In this document: positions 11,608 through 23,915 of the stretch, one piece after another
Position numbering within the stretch: the first letter of the stretch is position 1
How the letters are laid out: each line of letters opens with the position of its first letter
Source: Harmonia axyridis
Lineage: Eukaryota > Arthropoda > Insecta > Coleoptera > Coccinellidae
DNA length: 64,000 nt
Reading direction: 5' to 3'
NCBI RefSeq assembly: GCF_914767665.1
Contig: NC_059501.1
Location: 80,760,798 to 80,824,797, forward strand
Translations under genes and position numbers: made by a program
The notes under the pieces: model-generated
Database searches by the model: none
Seen by the model: only the letters and a program-made list of their open reading frames with translations
Told to the model about the DNA's origin: nothing

Positions 11608-12040
11608 GTGTCAGTAGCGAGTATTTTCATCTCTGGCACGTATAACTTCTTGGCAACGACGGCCCATACTCAAAATAATAGACTTTATGTCATTTTGGTC
11701 CAGGTCTTCCCAAATTGCAATCAGTCTCTGACTTAGTCTTGCAAAGTATTCAATATACGTTCATCTTGTAATCTTCTCTCAAGAATATCCCAGATATTCT
11801 GTATGGGATTTGAATCCGTGCTCCGAGCTGGCCATACTCTGGTAACGATACCGACTTCCTCTAGATAATTTCTCACAACTCTAGGGCGTGAGGCCTGACA
11901 CCATCTTGCACAAAAAAATCCTTGCCCTATATATAGCGCAAATGGCATTATATGTGGTTTTAAAATCTCCAATATGTACTTTTTAGTTGTAAGTTTTTCA
12001 TTGATGATCACAAGTTCCGTGCGAAGAGTCAACTAAATGA
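11608..12040 (-). pseudogene. Tc1-type transposase relic, C-terminal part
   Basis: The minus strand from about 12035 reads TELVIINEKLTTKKYILEIL, then a block equal to the Tc1 HDNARPH region but degraded (around 11880-11905, second catalytic Asp lost), then VWPARSTDSNPIQNIWDILE. In this last motif the catalytic Glu of NPIE is replaced by Gln. After a frameshift near 11740 the usual C-terminus follows (LIAIWEDLDQNDIKSIILSM, RRCQEVIRARDENTRY), ending in a natural-looking stop at about 11610. It is an inactive Tc1 copy. The N-terminal half is absent. Confidence 0.8.
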
Positions 12041-12385
12041 AATGGTTGTTTGACTAACATGAAATTTTCCTCAAACACTAACAATATTACTGTTCGAGCA
12101 CATTCTTCGCATGTAAGATTAAGTGTTTACCATTGCATATTCGATAATAAAAGAATTTGCGAAAGATACTACACTGGCCTAAGTATTTACATTCGACAAT
12201 TACTGATACTTTTTTTCTTTTTTCATAGCCTGCTACAAAGCCTAGATATCTAGATACAACCTGCTACTTCCGAGTTGATAATGTTAATTTAATTCAATTA
12301 AATCGAGTAATGATATAAAATGGTGTTCCTTGAGTAATAAGAGGGATAATGAAGTGAATCAAAAAGAAAATGTTGAAAAACGATG
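12041..12385. other. Unassigned non-coding DNA
   Basis: AT-rich spacer between Tc1 and mariner relics. Nothing recognisable. Confidence 0.5.
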
Positions 12386-12745
12386 AGGGTAAGCGTTGTA
12401 GATTTCAATCAGTGGTCAGCAAACGTGGCAATTTCGAGCAGAGCCTTCTCATGGACAAATGATCACTTAAGATAGTGAATACGCTGCTTTTTGATATCTT
12501 CAACTCCGCCGCTATCTTAATCTACTCGTATATCATTTTACGATCGCTGAAAAACATTTCATGGACTTTTTTGATGTTTTCGAGAATAAACACCGAATTC
12601 AGTTCATCAGCATCGTTGGGGATTCTTCGACCACGTTCAAAGTCAGCATATCAACCTTTAACCATTGTTGTCGATGAAGTAGAATCTGAATAACACTCAT
12701 CAAGGCATTGCTTTGCTTGCACAGTATTTTCTCCCATAAAATAAA
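12386..12745 (-). pseudogene. mariner relic, irritans-like, DNA-binding part
   Basis: The minus strand reads TVQAKQCLDECYSDS (about 12715), STTMVKG, then ADFERGRRIPNDADE, ENIKKVHEMFFSDRKM, and after one stop ELKISKSSVFTILSDHLSMR followed by RLCSKLPRLLT. This is the order of the two helix-turn-helix motifs and linker of an irritans-like mariner. Stops and substitutions show it is dead. No catalytic domain follows; the homology ends at about 12386. The relics at 46.5 kb and 62.1 kb look like the same family. Confidence 0.8.
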
Positions 12746-12980
12746 TCTCTTAAAAATCTATAATATAAACTTTTGTGAGGCCATTTTCTTGAGAATGTTT
12801 AATCGAATTTTCTAATTAAATTTTACTTTCTATTGATCGATATAATTCTATTGATATAAGACACTGGATCGTTTCATTTACTGATTTTGTTGTTTGTTTA
12901 ATTTCTTTGGTAATTTTGATGCAATACTCTGAGCTGAATAAGTGGAAAAGACCCTTCATCAGAAATAGTATTACAATAAA

Positions 12981-13569
12981 TCCAGAGTAATGAACATAGA
13001 TAGATGGAGTATACGCAATTTTACACGTCCCCAACATGGTTAGATTACGTTGTCGGATTGTGATAAATTTTCAAATCCACAATTTTACTATTCCGTTAGG
13101 AATGTATATTATATTGAATGAAATATATTTATTTAAGTGATTCTCAATTGAATATGCAAATTTGAATATTTGGAATCCGATATTTTTCCTAATTGTCGAA
13201 TTTATGGTATGCAGAATATTTATTATTTTCTGTATCTATCTACTGAAAACCAAGGTTTGGCAACTATTGCTCTACTTGTGTCATCCGTTGTTTCACGTCG
13301 TTTGGCGCGAATGAAGTTTGTTTTCTAAATTTTTGATATATTTAGGTATTCATCTCAATATATTTTGAGTTAATATGAAACGTTGATTCACTATGGGACA
13401 TAAGAAGTGCGTTCTTTGTGGAGAAACTCGCGAATTGCGTGAAATATCGTATCACTGATATGTTTTCATTTCTGCGCGCTTCATGTCAAATTTGATAGTT
13501 CATGTTGTGGACAAAATTTGATTACTGAAAATGACATATGCTGCCTCTATCTATGTTTAATACTCTGAG
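12981..13569 (+). mobile_element. P-element-like MITE, copy 1
   Basis: A 589-bp element with inverted ends of about 30 bp (CAGAGTAATGAACATAGATA at the left; the right end is the reverse of CAGAGTATTAAACATAGATA). It matches, in opposite orientation and almost end to end, the element at 61307-61898. No coding capacity beyond a 21-codon frame starting at 13393 with MGHKKCVLCGE, which has a C-x2-C pair as at the start of THAP zinc fingers. The superfamily guess (P) rests on that frame and on the 8-bp target duplication of copy 2. No duplication is obvious here. Confidence 0.7.
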
Positions 13570-14505
13570 GGTATTTTCTACCACATTTGGATAGAGATTT
13601 GAATTTTTTTATATTGAAATTGTTAAAAGATGTTACCTATAAAGCCAAACTACATTGATGTTTGTAGGTTTTCAGAATATTAGAGGACAACCAATACCAT
13701 TTGAAACATAAAGAGATATCAAACATTTAACTAATAATATTATGTCTATAAATCAAATGGGGGCCAATGTATAATATTCACCTAACAATGATTTTTTGAA
13801 AATATTATTTTCTTCTCTTTTTTGTTTCGGATGCCCTCCAGAGCGTTTCGCTCCCCACTCGCTACGTCCCTGGCCGGAAACAACCGTTGCTTCGAGCGAT
13901 CTTCCATTATGTTCGTCTGCGGCGTTTTACAAGCAATCTTTCAGCGTCCTTCGATAATTTTTGCTTGCTAGATGACCGGACGAGTCCAGTCTTTTATGTC
14001 TTTGTATTGTCTCGTCACCTTATTCTCAGTAATTAACTTTATTGGCGATGCCGCGTAAATGGACGTTTTTTATTATATTTGTTCAAGTTGTTTAAACACA
14101 CCTGATTATATTTGTGAGCCTCTCAAGGAACGTCGGTGCGATCGTAATATATAGCTTATCATATACGCCAGATTATACAGTTAATAAATAATATTTTGAT
14201 GAACATTTTTATGAAGATTGCTTTCATGATTGGGTCTAGCTTATCCACTCGGAAATGAAAAATATGGGGAAGAGCTCTCACGCAACATTTGCGTGTGATG
14301 GATTCTGAAACGTTTGATTGATTTGATCTACACTCGATGAAAATTAATTTTTTTTATTTACTTGTTTAGTTTTTTTATTTAATGGATTCGGTCCTTACTT
14401 GGCGGAAATTCATTATAAATAAAATAAAACTATAACATAGTGGAAATTACTTCGTTTTATTTTACTTGTTTAGTAATACAGAAAATAATTATTGCTATCC
14501 CTTAA
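13570..14505. other. Unassigned non-coding DNA
   Basis: AT-rich, with a somewhat GC-richer patch at 13820-14000. No gene or named repeat recognised. Confidence 0.5.
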
Positions 14506-15076
14506 TATTTGTTAGGAGGGAGAACGAAATATTCCTTGGATAATTTAAAAACATTGAAGTCCTGTACACATGGACCCGCAAACGCTTTGTTTTTGAGATA
14601 CAGGGTGTTTCTTATAGTCACTTTTTTGGGATGATTATACCAGTTTATCGAATCTTCATTGATATTTTCTACAGTTTGAGTATATAAGTACAAAACTCAT
14701 TATAAATTTATTTATCACAGCACACTGACCGGACTTCGTATTTTCCTGAGGATAACTAGACCATTGTTTTAATTCTTTCTTCGAAATCCGTGGCATATAC
14801 GACAAAAGTACAAGATACCAAAAGTTTAGTACTGGACCAAAGTTTCTTTCTACATTTCTCTTAACTACCAATGTTCCTCCAAAAAACCTAGTACCCTGTA
14901 GATTTGTATTCGAAATTAGCACATCACATGATGAAAACCTCAAATTGGAGTGTCTATTCCAAATTTGAGTTGAATTTCTTGTGAAACGAAGGATTTATTC
15001 GAAAAAAAACGTGAAAAATGTCTAACATTCACACCCTTTAATTCAAAAACAAAGTGTTTGCGCGCCCATGTATAGG
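14506..15076. repeat. Foldback repeat of the TTTTTGAGATACAGGGTG family
   Basis: The left part (about 14563-14612) contains CCCGCAAACGCTTTGTTTTT and GAGATACAGGGTGTTTC. The right part (about 15028-15075) carries the same wording reversed (ATTCAAAAACAAAGTGTTTG). The ends are therefore imperfect inverted repeats of about 45 bp around a 0.4-kb middle. Related copies lie at 26.9, 29.7, 30.7 and 53.1 kb. The DD41D copy 2 begins exactly at its right edge. Confidence 0.6.
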
Positions 15077-16014
15077 GTATTTTTTTTTCGAGGTATATAA
15101 CTTTAAGTCGGCTCTACTGTTCAAGATGGCAACCGATTTGACAGCTGTCAAGTGATTTATTCTCAGTTTGGTTCGGCAATTCATTATGAATAGACTCACG
15201 CCTGAACAACGCTTGCAAATAGTGCAATTTCATTTCGAAAATAATGGTTCTGTGCGGAATACGTATCGCGCACTACGTCCATTTTATTTTGTTTAGCGAT
15301 GAAGCGCACTTCTGGTTGAATGGCTACGTCAACAAACAAAACTGCCGCATTTGGAGTGAAGCTAATCCTCAAGTGTATGTCGAAACACCGTTACATCCAG
15401 AAAAACTGACTCTTTGGTGCGGTTTATGGGCTGGTGGAATCATTGGTCCGTACTTCTTCAAAAACGATGACGGCCAGAACGTTACAGTCAATGGTGATCG
15501 GTGTAGAGCCATGATCACTAACTTTTTCATTCCTGAATTGAACAACCATGATGTCCAGGAGCTGTGATTCCAACAAGACGGTGCAACATGTCACACAGCT
15601 GGTGCCACAATCGATTTATTGAAAGACACGTTTGGTGACCACCTAATTTCACATTTTGGACCTGTGAATTGGCCTCCAAGATATTGTGATTTAACACCGC
15701 TTGACTACTTTCTGTGGGGCTATGTAAAGTCATTGGTCTAGACGGATAAGCCACAAACCCTTGACCATTTGTAAGACAACATTCGCCATGTTATTGCCGA
15801 TATACGGCCACAAATGTTGGAAAAAGTCATCGAAAATTGGACGTCCAGATTGGACTACATCTGAGCCATTCGTGACGGTCATATGCCAGAAATCATATTT
15901 AAAATGTAATGCCACAAGATTATCTTGCGGATGAATAAAATTCTTGTCAATGAAATAATCCATCGTTGTTTTATTGCAATTTAAAGTTCTATAGCTGTAA
16001 AAAAACACCTTTTA
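15072..16014 (+). mobile_element. DD41D element, family A, copy 2 (deleted form)
   Basis: A 943-bp element bounded by TA, with ends GGGTATTTTTTTTTCGAGGT and, at the right, AAAAAACACCTTTTATA. It carries the shared 359-bp deletion (junction CATTTTATTTTGTTTAGCG at about 15280-15300). The remaining transposase frame runs through FSDEAHFWLNGYVNKQN and then meets a stop at about 15567, where TGG for Trp has become TGA. More stops follow (a TAG at about 15738 for Tyr). Catalytic Asp positions are still visible in the DNA, but the copy is non-functional. Confidence 0.9.
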
Positions 16015-16891
16015 TATAAGACTTTTCTTCTTTGATTCGAGAAATCTGTCATTTTAGTTTGTATCCCAATTTAGAAACATCCTGTATACAAAATCTATAA
16101 TAGGAAATGTTAAACACGACGTAGAGAATAGTGTCATAAAAAATAGATAAGGATATTGGAGCTTGCCGCTAGGATTTTCCAACTATCCAAGGATGTTCAG
16201 AAGTAAAGAAGAACATTTGAGATTGAAAATTTAGATTTCTTCTCATTTTTGCTATTTTATCCCATCCTGCATAAAACAAAGAGTAACAAACAAAGAGTTT
16301 CTATCAAATATATAAATATAGTTGAAAATAGAGGAAAATATTCATCTCATCTCCAGAACATATCAAAATTTCTTTAATATAAGCATTCTTCGGGTAGTTC
16401 CAATAATATAAATTCAATTACCTATGCCTCGAAGATATTCGAGAAAATATAGGTCGGGAAAATCAATGTCCCGGAAAAATAAATAAAACATTGAATCAAA
16501 AACGGGAGCAAGTATTCCTCATGAAAACTATATTTCACAAGTTGTCAAAGTTGTTGTGGAAAACAACTTCGTTTTCACTTCCTGAAATCACTTTCGTTGA
16601 ATTTTCAAGGATAGAACTATCGAGAAGTTCAAGTAATTTGGACAAGCTTCAGAAGATGAATGGCACACATTGAATATAAGTAAATATCTAGAGAATTTAT
16701 GAGGTGAAAACAAATAAAATTCCCAAGATCAATCATCCTTAGTTTGTTTGTTTTGGCAATTCATTCCATCGACGTTCTCTGAAGTTTCTATTATATCTAC
16801 TTGATTAATTCGATTAGTCCGTTCCTTAGAATTGGTCAACTTCTTATACTTGTTCTTTGTAACAATCAATTCTTATTCACCCTTCAAAATA
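16015..16891. other. Unassigned non-coding DNA
   Basis: AT-rich with only chance frames. Nothing recognised. Confidence 0.5.
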
Positions 16892-17990
16892 TACTAACTG
16901 ACAAAGAAACTGCAACACACAAAAGAAGCTATTTAAATTTTAATTTTTTTTTGGTAAAACAGATAGTAAGCAAGAAATGAATGACTGAATTTGGAGAAAA
17001 AAACCGTAAAGGTTTTTTCATGTAAACAGTTTTTGTTACTCGAATATTGTAGTCGTTTTTTGCAAGTTTTTCAAATATCACAACTAACCAGCAGTCCGAA
17101 GAGATCCAAAGTTGATGTTTAGTTGTTGTTAAAATGCCTAGAGCACGTGTAGGCGGAATTTATCGCCAGCTTAGCGAATTTGAAAGAGGTCAAATTATTC
17201 GCTAACCGTACGAACAACTACTGTTATGAGATGTTGTCAAGGGTGGTTTGATAATACCCGAAATCAAAGAAGTGTAGGCACAAATGAGGTTCAATATCAT
17301 CTTCTATGACTTAGAGACCGATTTGCGACAACTCGATCTTTGGGTGATGAGTGGTAAGGAGAACAAGGCCATCCTGTAACTGTCCGAACGATTTACCGGC
17401 AGATAAGGTCTTTTGGACTGCAGCATTATAGACCCCATATTGTGTTACCTCTGACAGTTAAGCATCGCCGGCAACGATTACAGTGGTGCAGAGAGCCAAC
17501 ATTGGAATGTGGAATGGCATCAGGTCGTCTTTTCTGATGAATCTCGATTCTCCTTGGGCGCACATGATGACCGAAGAAGGGTTAGACGACGTCAGGGAGA
17601 AAGACGTGAACCTCAGTTTGATGTTGAGCGTCATGTACACAGGACAGTAGACGTTATGGTATGGGGTGCTATTGCACATGCAAGTAGGTCACCTTTAGTT
17701 CTTATTCAAGGTGTCAAGACTGTGTTACCTTCAAGAAATAGTGGAGCCATATGTTCTCCCCTCCTTCAACCGGCTCGAGAATCCAATACTTCAGCAAGAT
17801 ACTGCCCGACCTCATGTTGTCAGAGTTAGTTTAAACTTTTTCGAAGCGGCACATGTGAATCTTTTGCCATGGCCGCTCAGATCCCCCGATCTTTCGCCCA
17901 TAGAGCATGTTTGGGACATCAATTTCCAAAACTTTCTTATATTTAGTACACCTAATTTGATGACGATGAATAGGTGATAGTTCAAGTAAT
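16892..17990 (+). mobile_element. Tc1 (DD34E) element, 3'-truncated
   Basis: The left end begins at TA followed by CTAACTGACAAAGAAACTGC, typical of Tc1 termini in insects. A 5' leader leads to the transposase start at 17134. The homology ends near 17940 and no matching right terminus was found before 18 kb, so the 3' end is missing. Confidence 0.7.
17134..17940 (+). pseudogene. Tc1-type transposase pseudogene
   Basis: It starts MPRARVGGIYRQLSEFERGQ and hits a stop after 23 codons. Further pieces of the paired-like DNA-binding domain are spread over frames (for example GHPVTVRTIYRQIRSFGLQ-like wording at 17370-17425). The catalytic part is better kept: WHQVVFSDESRFSL at 17515 (first Asp), DVMVWGAIA at 17655, LQQDTARPHVVR at about 17795 (second Asp) and WPLRSPDLSPIEHVWD at about 17870 (Glu 34 residues after the second Asp). 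All three catalytic residues are readable, but at least two frameshifts and one stop disable the gene. Confidence 0.85.
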
Positions 17991-18785
17991 TCAGTCTGAT
18001 ATTGATTGCAAATTATTGTACATTTCGTGATTATTTACGTGGACTATGTAAAACATTTCAAAACGTCAATAAGTTTTGATAAGTGTCATTTTAAATGTCT
18101 AAATAGGAAAAATGTAGATATTTTAACATAAAATAATCATTCAAATAACACTTCTTTTAAGAGAATCGTTTAATCTATCTCATATAACAGTTTTGTGGTC
18201 TTCGATAGGCGCATGGATGATCGAACGCTAGGAAGCTTCTGACACCGAGTCAGTACTATTCTTGAATTTCTATTTTTAGTATCAATCTATTCCTACCCAT
18301 CCTTGAAAAACAAAATATTTGGAATTAATTCTCATAGAAATATTTGATTCATCAGAATTATTACGATACATTTTGTCCTGCAATAACTCAGAGACTGTCT
18401 TTGTATAATTTCGCCTCTTCCTTATTCCATAATAAATTAACTTTTTAGGGTACCTATTGATCGTGTCATTTTGGTGCGAAATATTCCTCATTTAATTAGT
18501 TTATTATCATACTCATCAGCATACTAATTGCTCAGGCGTGATTTTATATCCAGAGGGTTCATCAATAATGACTTGACGTCCCTAATCACTGCTATAATTC
18601 ATCTGCAAGGGTGATATTGAAGGTGAGTAAATTTCCAGGTAATGGTTGGAAAAGGAAAGTTCTTCAAAAATATAGTTTCATATTAATAACTCGTTGATCT
18701 GTCCGAAATTCTGCTTTCGTTAGGGAAGCACTATTGATTTGGAAAATATGAACAGTTTTTAAAAATTCAGTAAAATTGGACAACT
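17991..18785. other. Unassigned non-coding DNA
   Basis: AT-rich, chance frames only. Nothing recognised. Confidence 0.5.
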
Positions 18786-19255
18786 ACATTTACATGCTAG
18801 AATGAATTCTTCTTGGGTGGTGAGTATGAATGCTAGGAGGATCAATTCTGTTTGAGATTGCTCGTTGAACAAAATCCAACATGTGCTCAATGGGATTCAT
18901 GTTAGGCAAAGATGCTGGCCACGGAAATTTTTGAATATTCGCATTGTCTAGTGCTTTTTTTACTCTCCTCATGCTATGGGGCCTTGCATTGTCATCCATT
19001 AAAATAAAATTGGCTTCAATTTTATGTCAGAGAGAATAAATAATGGGTTCAATAATGTTTTTAAAGTATCTATCGCCTTATCAATGGGAATAAGCTGCGA
19101 TGACGACCAAGCATACCCCTTGGTATGAAATGACTTATCTGGCAAAAGGTAGTCTTTCGTTTTGCCTTCACTCTCTCCAAACCAATTCTGATTTCGTTCA
19201 AAAAAAAAAAAATCGCCACTGACCCAAAAGTCAGTCGCTGCGTTCCTGTGCACAT
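18786..19255 (-). pseudogene. Tc1-type transposase relic, C-terminal half
   Basis: The minus strand at 18790-18999 encodes MDDNARPHSMRRVKKAL followed by FPWPASLPNMNPIEHMLDF and VQRAISNR. The second catalytic Asp and the Glu are both kept, 34 residues apart, as in DD34E Tc1 transposases. Upstream, to 19255, a frame-shifted stretch (SQLIPIDKAIDTLKTLLNP) fits the segment before the MDDNARPH motif. A run of A's near 19200 accompanies one of the breaks. This differs in wording from the Tc1 copies at 11.6 and 17 kb, so it is a third Tc1 lineage. Confidence 0.75.
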
Positions 19256-19856
19256 GACAGAAGAATGGCTATGCATCTGGGAAATGACCTTAATGGTCTC
19301 CTGGATCGCAAATTGGTTCAAGCAAATTTTCATCATATTGTGGTACTGGAAATTGAGCGACCAAACATTCTTCTTTAATGAGATCAGACAACTGAGCCTT
19401 ATGGATCCATTCCGACAAACCGGGTTTTTCACCATAAATTGCCCCCCCCCCCCTTAACTTTGTTACTAAAAGAGGTACACAAAAATGTTTTCTGCAAAAG
19501 TTTCACGAAATCGACTAGTATTTTTTAAAATGATTTCACAAAATAAAATATTTACAGAGTGGGCAACATATTGATTGCAACTTCATTTTTTCAAATGGAA
19601 CACCCTGTATATTTCTCTATATTTCATCAGCTCTTTTTCCTCGGATTTCGAATATATAACATATGTTTGGCCTTTTCCTCTTATTCTGAGTACCACAGAG
19701 TTTCACAGAGTTATCTCGTGGGCAACGATTTATGACATACGTTCGTCATTGAATGAAACTATTCATCGAATATTACTACACAGAAGCGGGAAAATTTGAA
19801 ATATTTTCACTTTATGTGAAGAAGAGATGGGTCCAAGAATTTTGGCGATATGAAAC
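19256..19856. other. Unassigned non-coding DNA with a C homopolymer
   Basis: Contains a run of 12 or so C's at about 19442-19453. The segment 19270-19450 may be further eroded Tc1 sequence on the minus strand, but I cannot show it. Confidence 0.4.
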
Positions 19857-20637
19857 GGGTGGTTTTTTTCGAGGTATATAACTTTAAGTTATAAAATAAG
19901 TCCATTTAATTTTGTTTAGCGATGAAGCGCACTTCTGGTTGAATGGCTACGTCAACAAACAAAACTGCTGCATTTGGAGTGAAGCTAATCCTCAAGTGTT
20001 TGTCGAAACACCGTTACATCCAGAAAAACTGACTGTTTGGTGCGCTTTATGGGCTGGTGGAATCATTGGTCCGTACTTCTTCAAAAACGATAATGGTCAG
20101 AACGTTACAGTCAATGGTGATCGGTACAGAGCCATGATTACTACCTTTTTCATTCCTGAATTGAACAACCATAATGTCCTGGAGCTGTGGTTCCAACAAG
20201 ACGGCGCAACATGTCACACAGCTCGTGCCACAATCGATTTATTGAAAGACACGTTTGGTGACCGCCTAATTTCACGTTTTGGACCTGTGAATTGGCCTCC
20301 AAGATCTTGTGATTTAACACCGCTAGACCACTTTCTGCGGGGCTATGTAAAGTCATTGGTCTATGCGGATAAGCCAAAAACCCTTTACCATTTGGAAGAC
20401 AACATTCGCCGTGTTTGCCGATATACGGCCACAAATGTTGGAAAAAGTCATCGATAATTGGACGTCCAGATTGGACTACATCCGAGCCAGCCGTGGCGGT
20501 CATATGCCAGAAATCATATTTAAAATGTAATGCCACAAGATTATCTTGCGGGTGAATAAAATTCATGTCAATCGAATTATCCATCATTGTTTTATTGCAA
20601 TTTAAAGTTCTATTGCTCTAAAAAAAAACATCCTTTA
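19857..20637 (+). mobile_element. DD41D element, family A, copy 3 (doubly deleted)
   Basis: A 781-bp copy with the left end GGTGGTTTTTTTCGAGGTAT and right end AAAAAAAACATCCTTTATAA. Between the terminal TATAACTTTAAGTT and the catalytic domain only about 20 bp remain, and these include a CCATTTAATTTTGTTTAGCG variant of the shared deletion junction. It therefore looks like a second deletion on top of the shared one. A frame at 19912-20457 covers FSDEAHFWLNGY, QQDGATCHTARAT and LTPLDHFLRG (first, second and third Asp kept), then shifts frame at about 20415 in the C-terminus. Confidence 0.85.
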
Positions 20638-21972
20638 TAAACCAAATTGGTGCATGTGCTGATTTTCCACTAAGTAAATAAACGAATTTTACGTAGGTAG
20701 AAGTAGTAAAAAACCCGTTCCTATATATATTTTTTTTCCGAAGATGCATATAATTTCCGATTATTATATAGTATATGGTTATCGATGATAGCAACTTTAA
20801 TTATCAGAATATGACAATGATTATTTGGGCCAAGGGCAAAATAAACAACAAAATGGCGAATGCGCCACCATGCACAAATATATATTTCACAAATTCTACC
20901 TCACGAATTTCAAAAACTGAAATGAATAAATTGGCTTCAAACAATGTTTTCCTTAGCTCAGCTCAATTTGAATAATGAATATTTTTTCGATTCATATCGA
21001 ATGATGAACTCTCATGTGTAATTAGAATTTTCCAGAATCATATTATGCATCCATTTCCGTTGATAGGTGCAATTTATTTGCATCCTAATGACAACAATCA
21101 TTCGATCTCTGCGAAAAACTACCAAATTTCGAAAATGAGTAATCTGGGTAATCAATACTCGATTATTCCAATATCGATATCATCGTTTAATATTTATTAA
21201 TTCGCGAAAATAAGATACTTTATTCACATTCATTGTTCCCTGTTGTGAAAATGCAGTTGAAAATATTTCGGATCTGATGTTGGCGATAAGCATAAAATGT
21301 CCATTTGCAGTAAAAATGAAATGGAAAAACATGAGTAATTACATTGGAAATAGAGGATAAAGAAGGCATTGCTATTTTATGTGTTTTAGGTTTCAATTGG
21401 GAAATTTCACCAGAATCGCAGAAAACGAGTTCAATCGATATATTACATATTTCTGTTTTTCGAAGCCAGAGTCCGGAGTAGACAGTATCTGGAGGGATGT
21501 CCGCTTTAAGAAAAATCTAAAATATCATAATTGACAGTTAGATCTCAAATGTGAATGGATTTTAGGTAAAGAACTATCAGAGAAGGTTTTTTTATTTCAA
21601 CAGATATAGTTTTTATGAATTATTATTGGAAATGAACAACTTCAACCGAGAAAAAAAAACTCAACATTCTTGAAATTGTCACAGCTTTTCGGAATGTGCG
21701 AATCCAAAAATCAAATCAACAAAATCCATCCTTTTGCCGTCCAGATTGTTTTTGAGCTTCAAAAATTGTAATGTAAAATTTAGTAGAAAAATGTTCATCC
21801 CATCTTGAGGACACGATCCATGAAGTTTGAAAGCAAGAAATCAGGAAATAAGAATTGAAAAAATAATCTTCAAAATCCTGAAACCATATAATTATGAAAT
21901 TGAAAACATGTCATGGTAGAATGATACCGAAAGCAATATTTGTCATTTCAGCTCTCATAAGATTCTATAATC
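20638..21972. other. Unassigned non-coding DNA
   Basis: AT-rich with no recognisable gene or repeat. Confidence 0.5.
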
Positions 21973-22465
21973 TATACCTTTTCAAATTGAGACTGAAACA
22001 ATTCAAATTGGGAATAATCAAATTCAAATTGGAACTTAACACATTCAAATTTGAAATAAAAACATTCAACTTGGGAATGATCGAATTCAAATTGGGACAT
22101 CATTCATTTCTATGTTCATTTCTCGTTTTAAATGAATGAACATTATTATTATTATTATTATGTAAATTCTTTGTAAAAAAAATCTTAATTCAGAAACCTT
22201 TCCTTGTGTCAAAAGTAAATAGCCAGTGACTGTATACCAAAAGTTTGAGTGATATTAAAAATGAAGATATGAAATCAATTAAAAAGCACATACATGACAT
22301 ACAAAGATGCGTGCAGAATATCATAGGAAATATAAAATTGAATAGCAATAAATGTCGTCCCAAATAGACATTCATTACTCCCAATTTGAATGTGTTTAGT
22401 TCCAATTTAAATTTGATTATTCCCAATTTAATATTGTTGACTCTCAATTTGAAGTTGAAAAGGTA
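21973..22465. repeat. Foldback repeat built of AATTGGGA-type short repeats
   Basis: The left arm (21973-22120) starts CTATACCTTTTCAAATTGAG and contains four to five imperfect repeats of about 21-22 bp around ATTCAAATTGGGAATAATCA. The right arm (22340-22465) is the reverse complement of the left one in the same order. The spacer of about 220 bp includes an ATT microsatellite at 22142-22163. A single strand could fold into a long imperfect hairpin. Confidence 0.8.
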
Positions 22466-23915
22466 TAGTGAGTAGTTAAGTTAAGGGTACAATATAATTT
22501 TGTTCTTAAACTCTCACAAGTAAAGAAGAACCAAAATTGTTTTTTTTATTCTTTTTATTATGGTAACTTCCTACGTTAAAATAAATAGTATAGACCTGAT
22601 GTTCATTTTAATTTGTCGCTAGTATCAATTGGTCCAATTTCCACTCGGATTTGTCTTCAAAAACAGTAATTTATCGATTAGTTCACTCCTCATAACGTCT
22701 GGTGAATTTCTCTTGGAAAATTCGAGTGAAGTTCGAAAACCTTCAAAACCAGCCAAACTCAGGCGATGTTATGATGATGGGACGAACGATGATGTGCAAA
22801 CGTTGAGATGAATCGACACTAAAAGGAAATGGTGTGTTCAAACTTCCTGTTGGTGAAGGAGCACAGTGAATTTAGCTGGTTAACGCAGTTTGGGAGGGGT
22901 ACTTCAGGCTTAGTCCTCACTTTATATTGGAATAGGAATCAACCAGTGGTGGAGCCATGAAAGGCAACTTGACGATTTTCTGCATTCAATATAGATCAAA
23001 TCAAATAAAATTTATCAACGTAATATTACACAAATATGACCGAATGAGATCCTATGATTAGCTTGTGTTATGTAGCATCATTCTGACATTTACATAAACC
23101 AAAACGATCAAATAGAATACCTCCGACAATTTGTATTACTCCTAGTATTACATAAATCCGAATCAATATGAAAATCTTGAGTTGCTACCCACAGTATATT
23201 CGAAAAATTAAAAAACAATATCCGATAGAAATACCTATTCCTGAGAGAAGTCAAACTAATATTTCAATCAAAAGATTTCAAAACTCCACCAGCAAAATAA
23301 CATCATGAAACATATTAATGCAGAATGTAGAACTAGAATAACATCCTCAGCTCCAGTTATTTCAGAGTATTTTTCCTTTATTATAGCGTAGATGACACGA
23401 AAGGAAGTACAAATATTTCTCATTTTCAAGAAAGCCTTCGCTTCCATTGACAATTTTCTCTTGTTGTAAGATCATCGGAAGTAAATACACGAGATCCTTT
23501 CAACTCATTGCAGTTTTTCAATGTTTGCTGTTCCATCTTTCTATTAACGATTTTTGTTTTTTTAAATGTTCCAGATTGTTTTTCACATTCCAACCCTGTA
23601 ACATGCCGATATATTCTCGTTTGATTTCGAAATTTATAATAACCTTTTTCAAGCTCTTTAACGTTTCATTTGGTGTTTCCACTTTATCTCCTATATGTTT
23701 CTTTTGTGTGATTCGAATGATCAAATCCTCGCTCGGAAATAATTCAAAAAATGTATTCTTCCCAATAAATTGTAAATCCTGTTTACTCCTAGTACAACGC
23801 ATTTGCTCATGAAAATTCAATTAGAAATCATTAGAAAATATAAAATTAACTATTATTTTTCTATGGAAATAGTATATTGTGTTAGTGAGGAAAGTCCAAC
23901 GTTTCTCGCGCAAAT
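22466..23915. other. Unassigned non-coding DNA
   Basis: AT-rich. The frames at 23447-23812 (+) and 23518-23820 (-) overlap on opposite strands and show no domain. Nothing recognised. Confidence 0.5.

Noticed and set aside
13966..13988. GATGACCGGACGAGTCC resembles part of a hammerhead ribozyme core.
   Set aside because: The invariant CTGATGA and GAAA core elements are not present in the right order; only a GGAC/GTCC stem is there.
20150..20587. 145-codon minus-strand frame across DD41D copy 3 and similar antisense frames in the other copies.
   Set aside because: They are shadows of the transposase on the opposite strand.
23447..23820. Long opposite-strand frames of 121 and 100 codons.
   Set aside because: Mutually antisense with no recognised domain; neither is supported.
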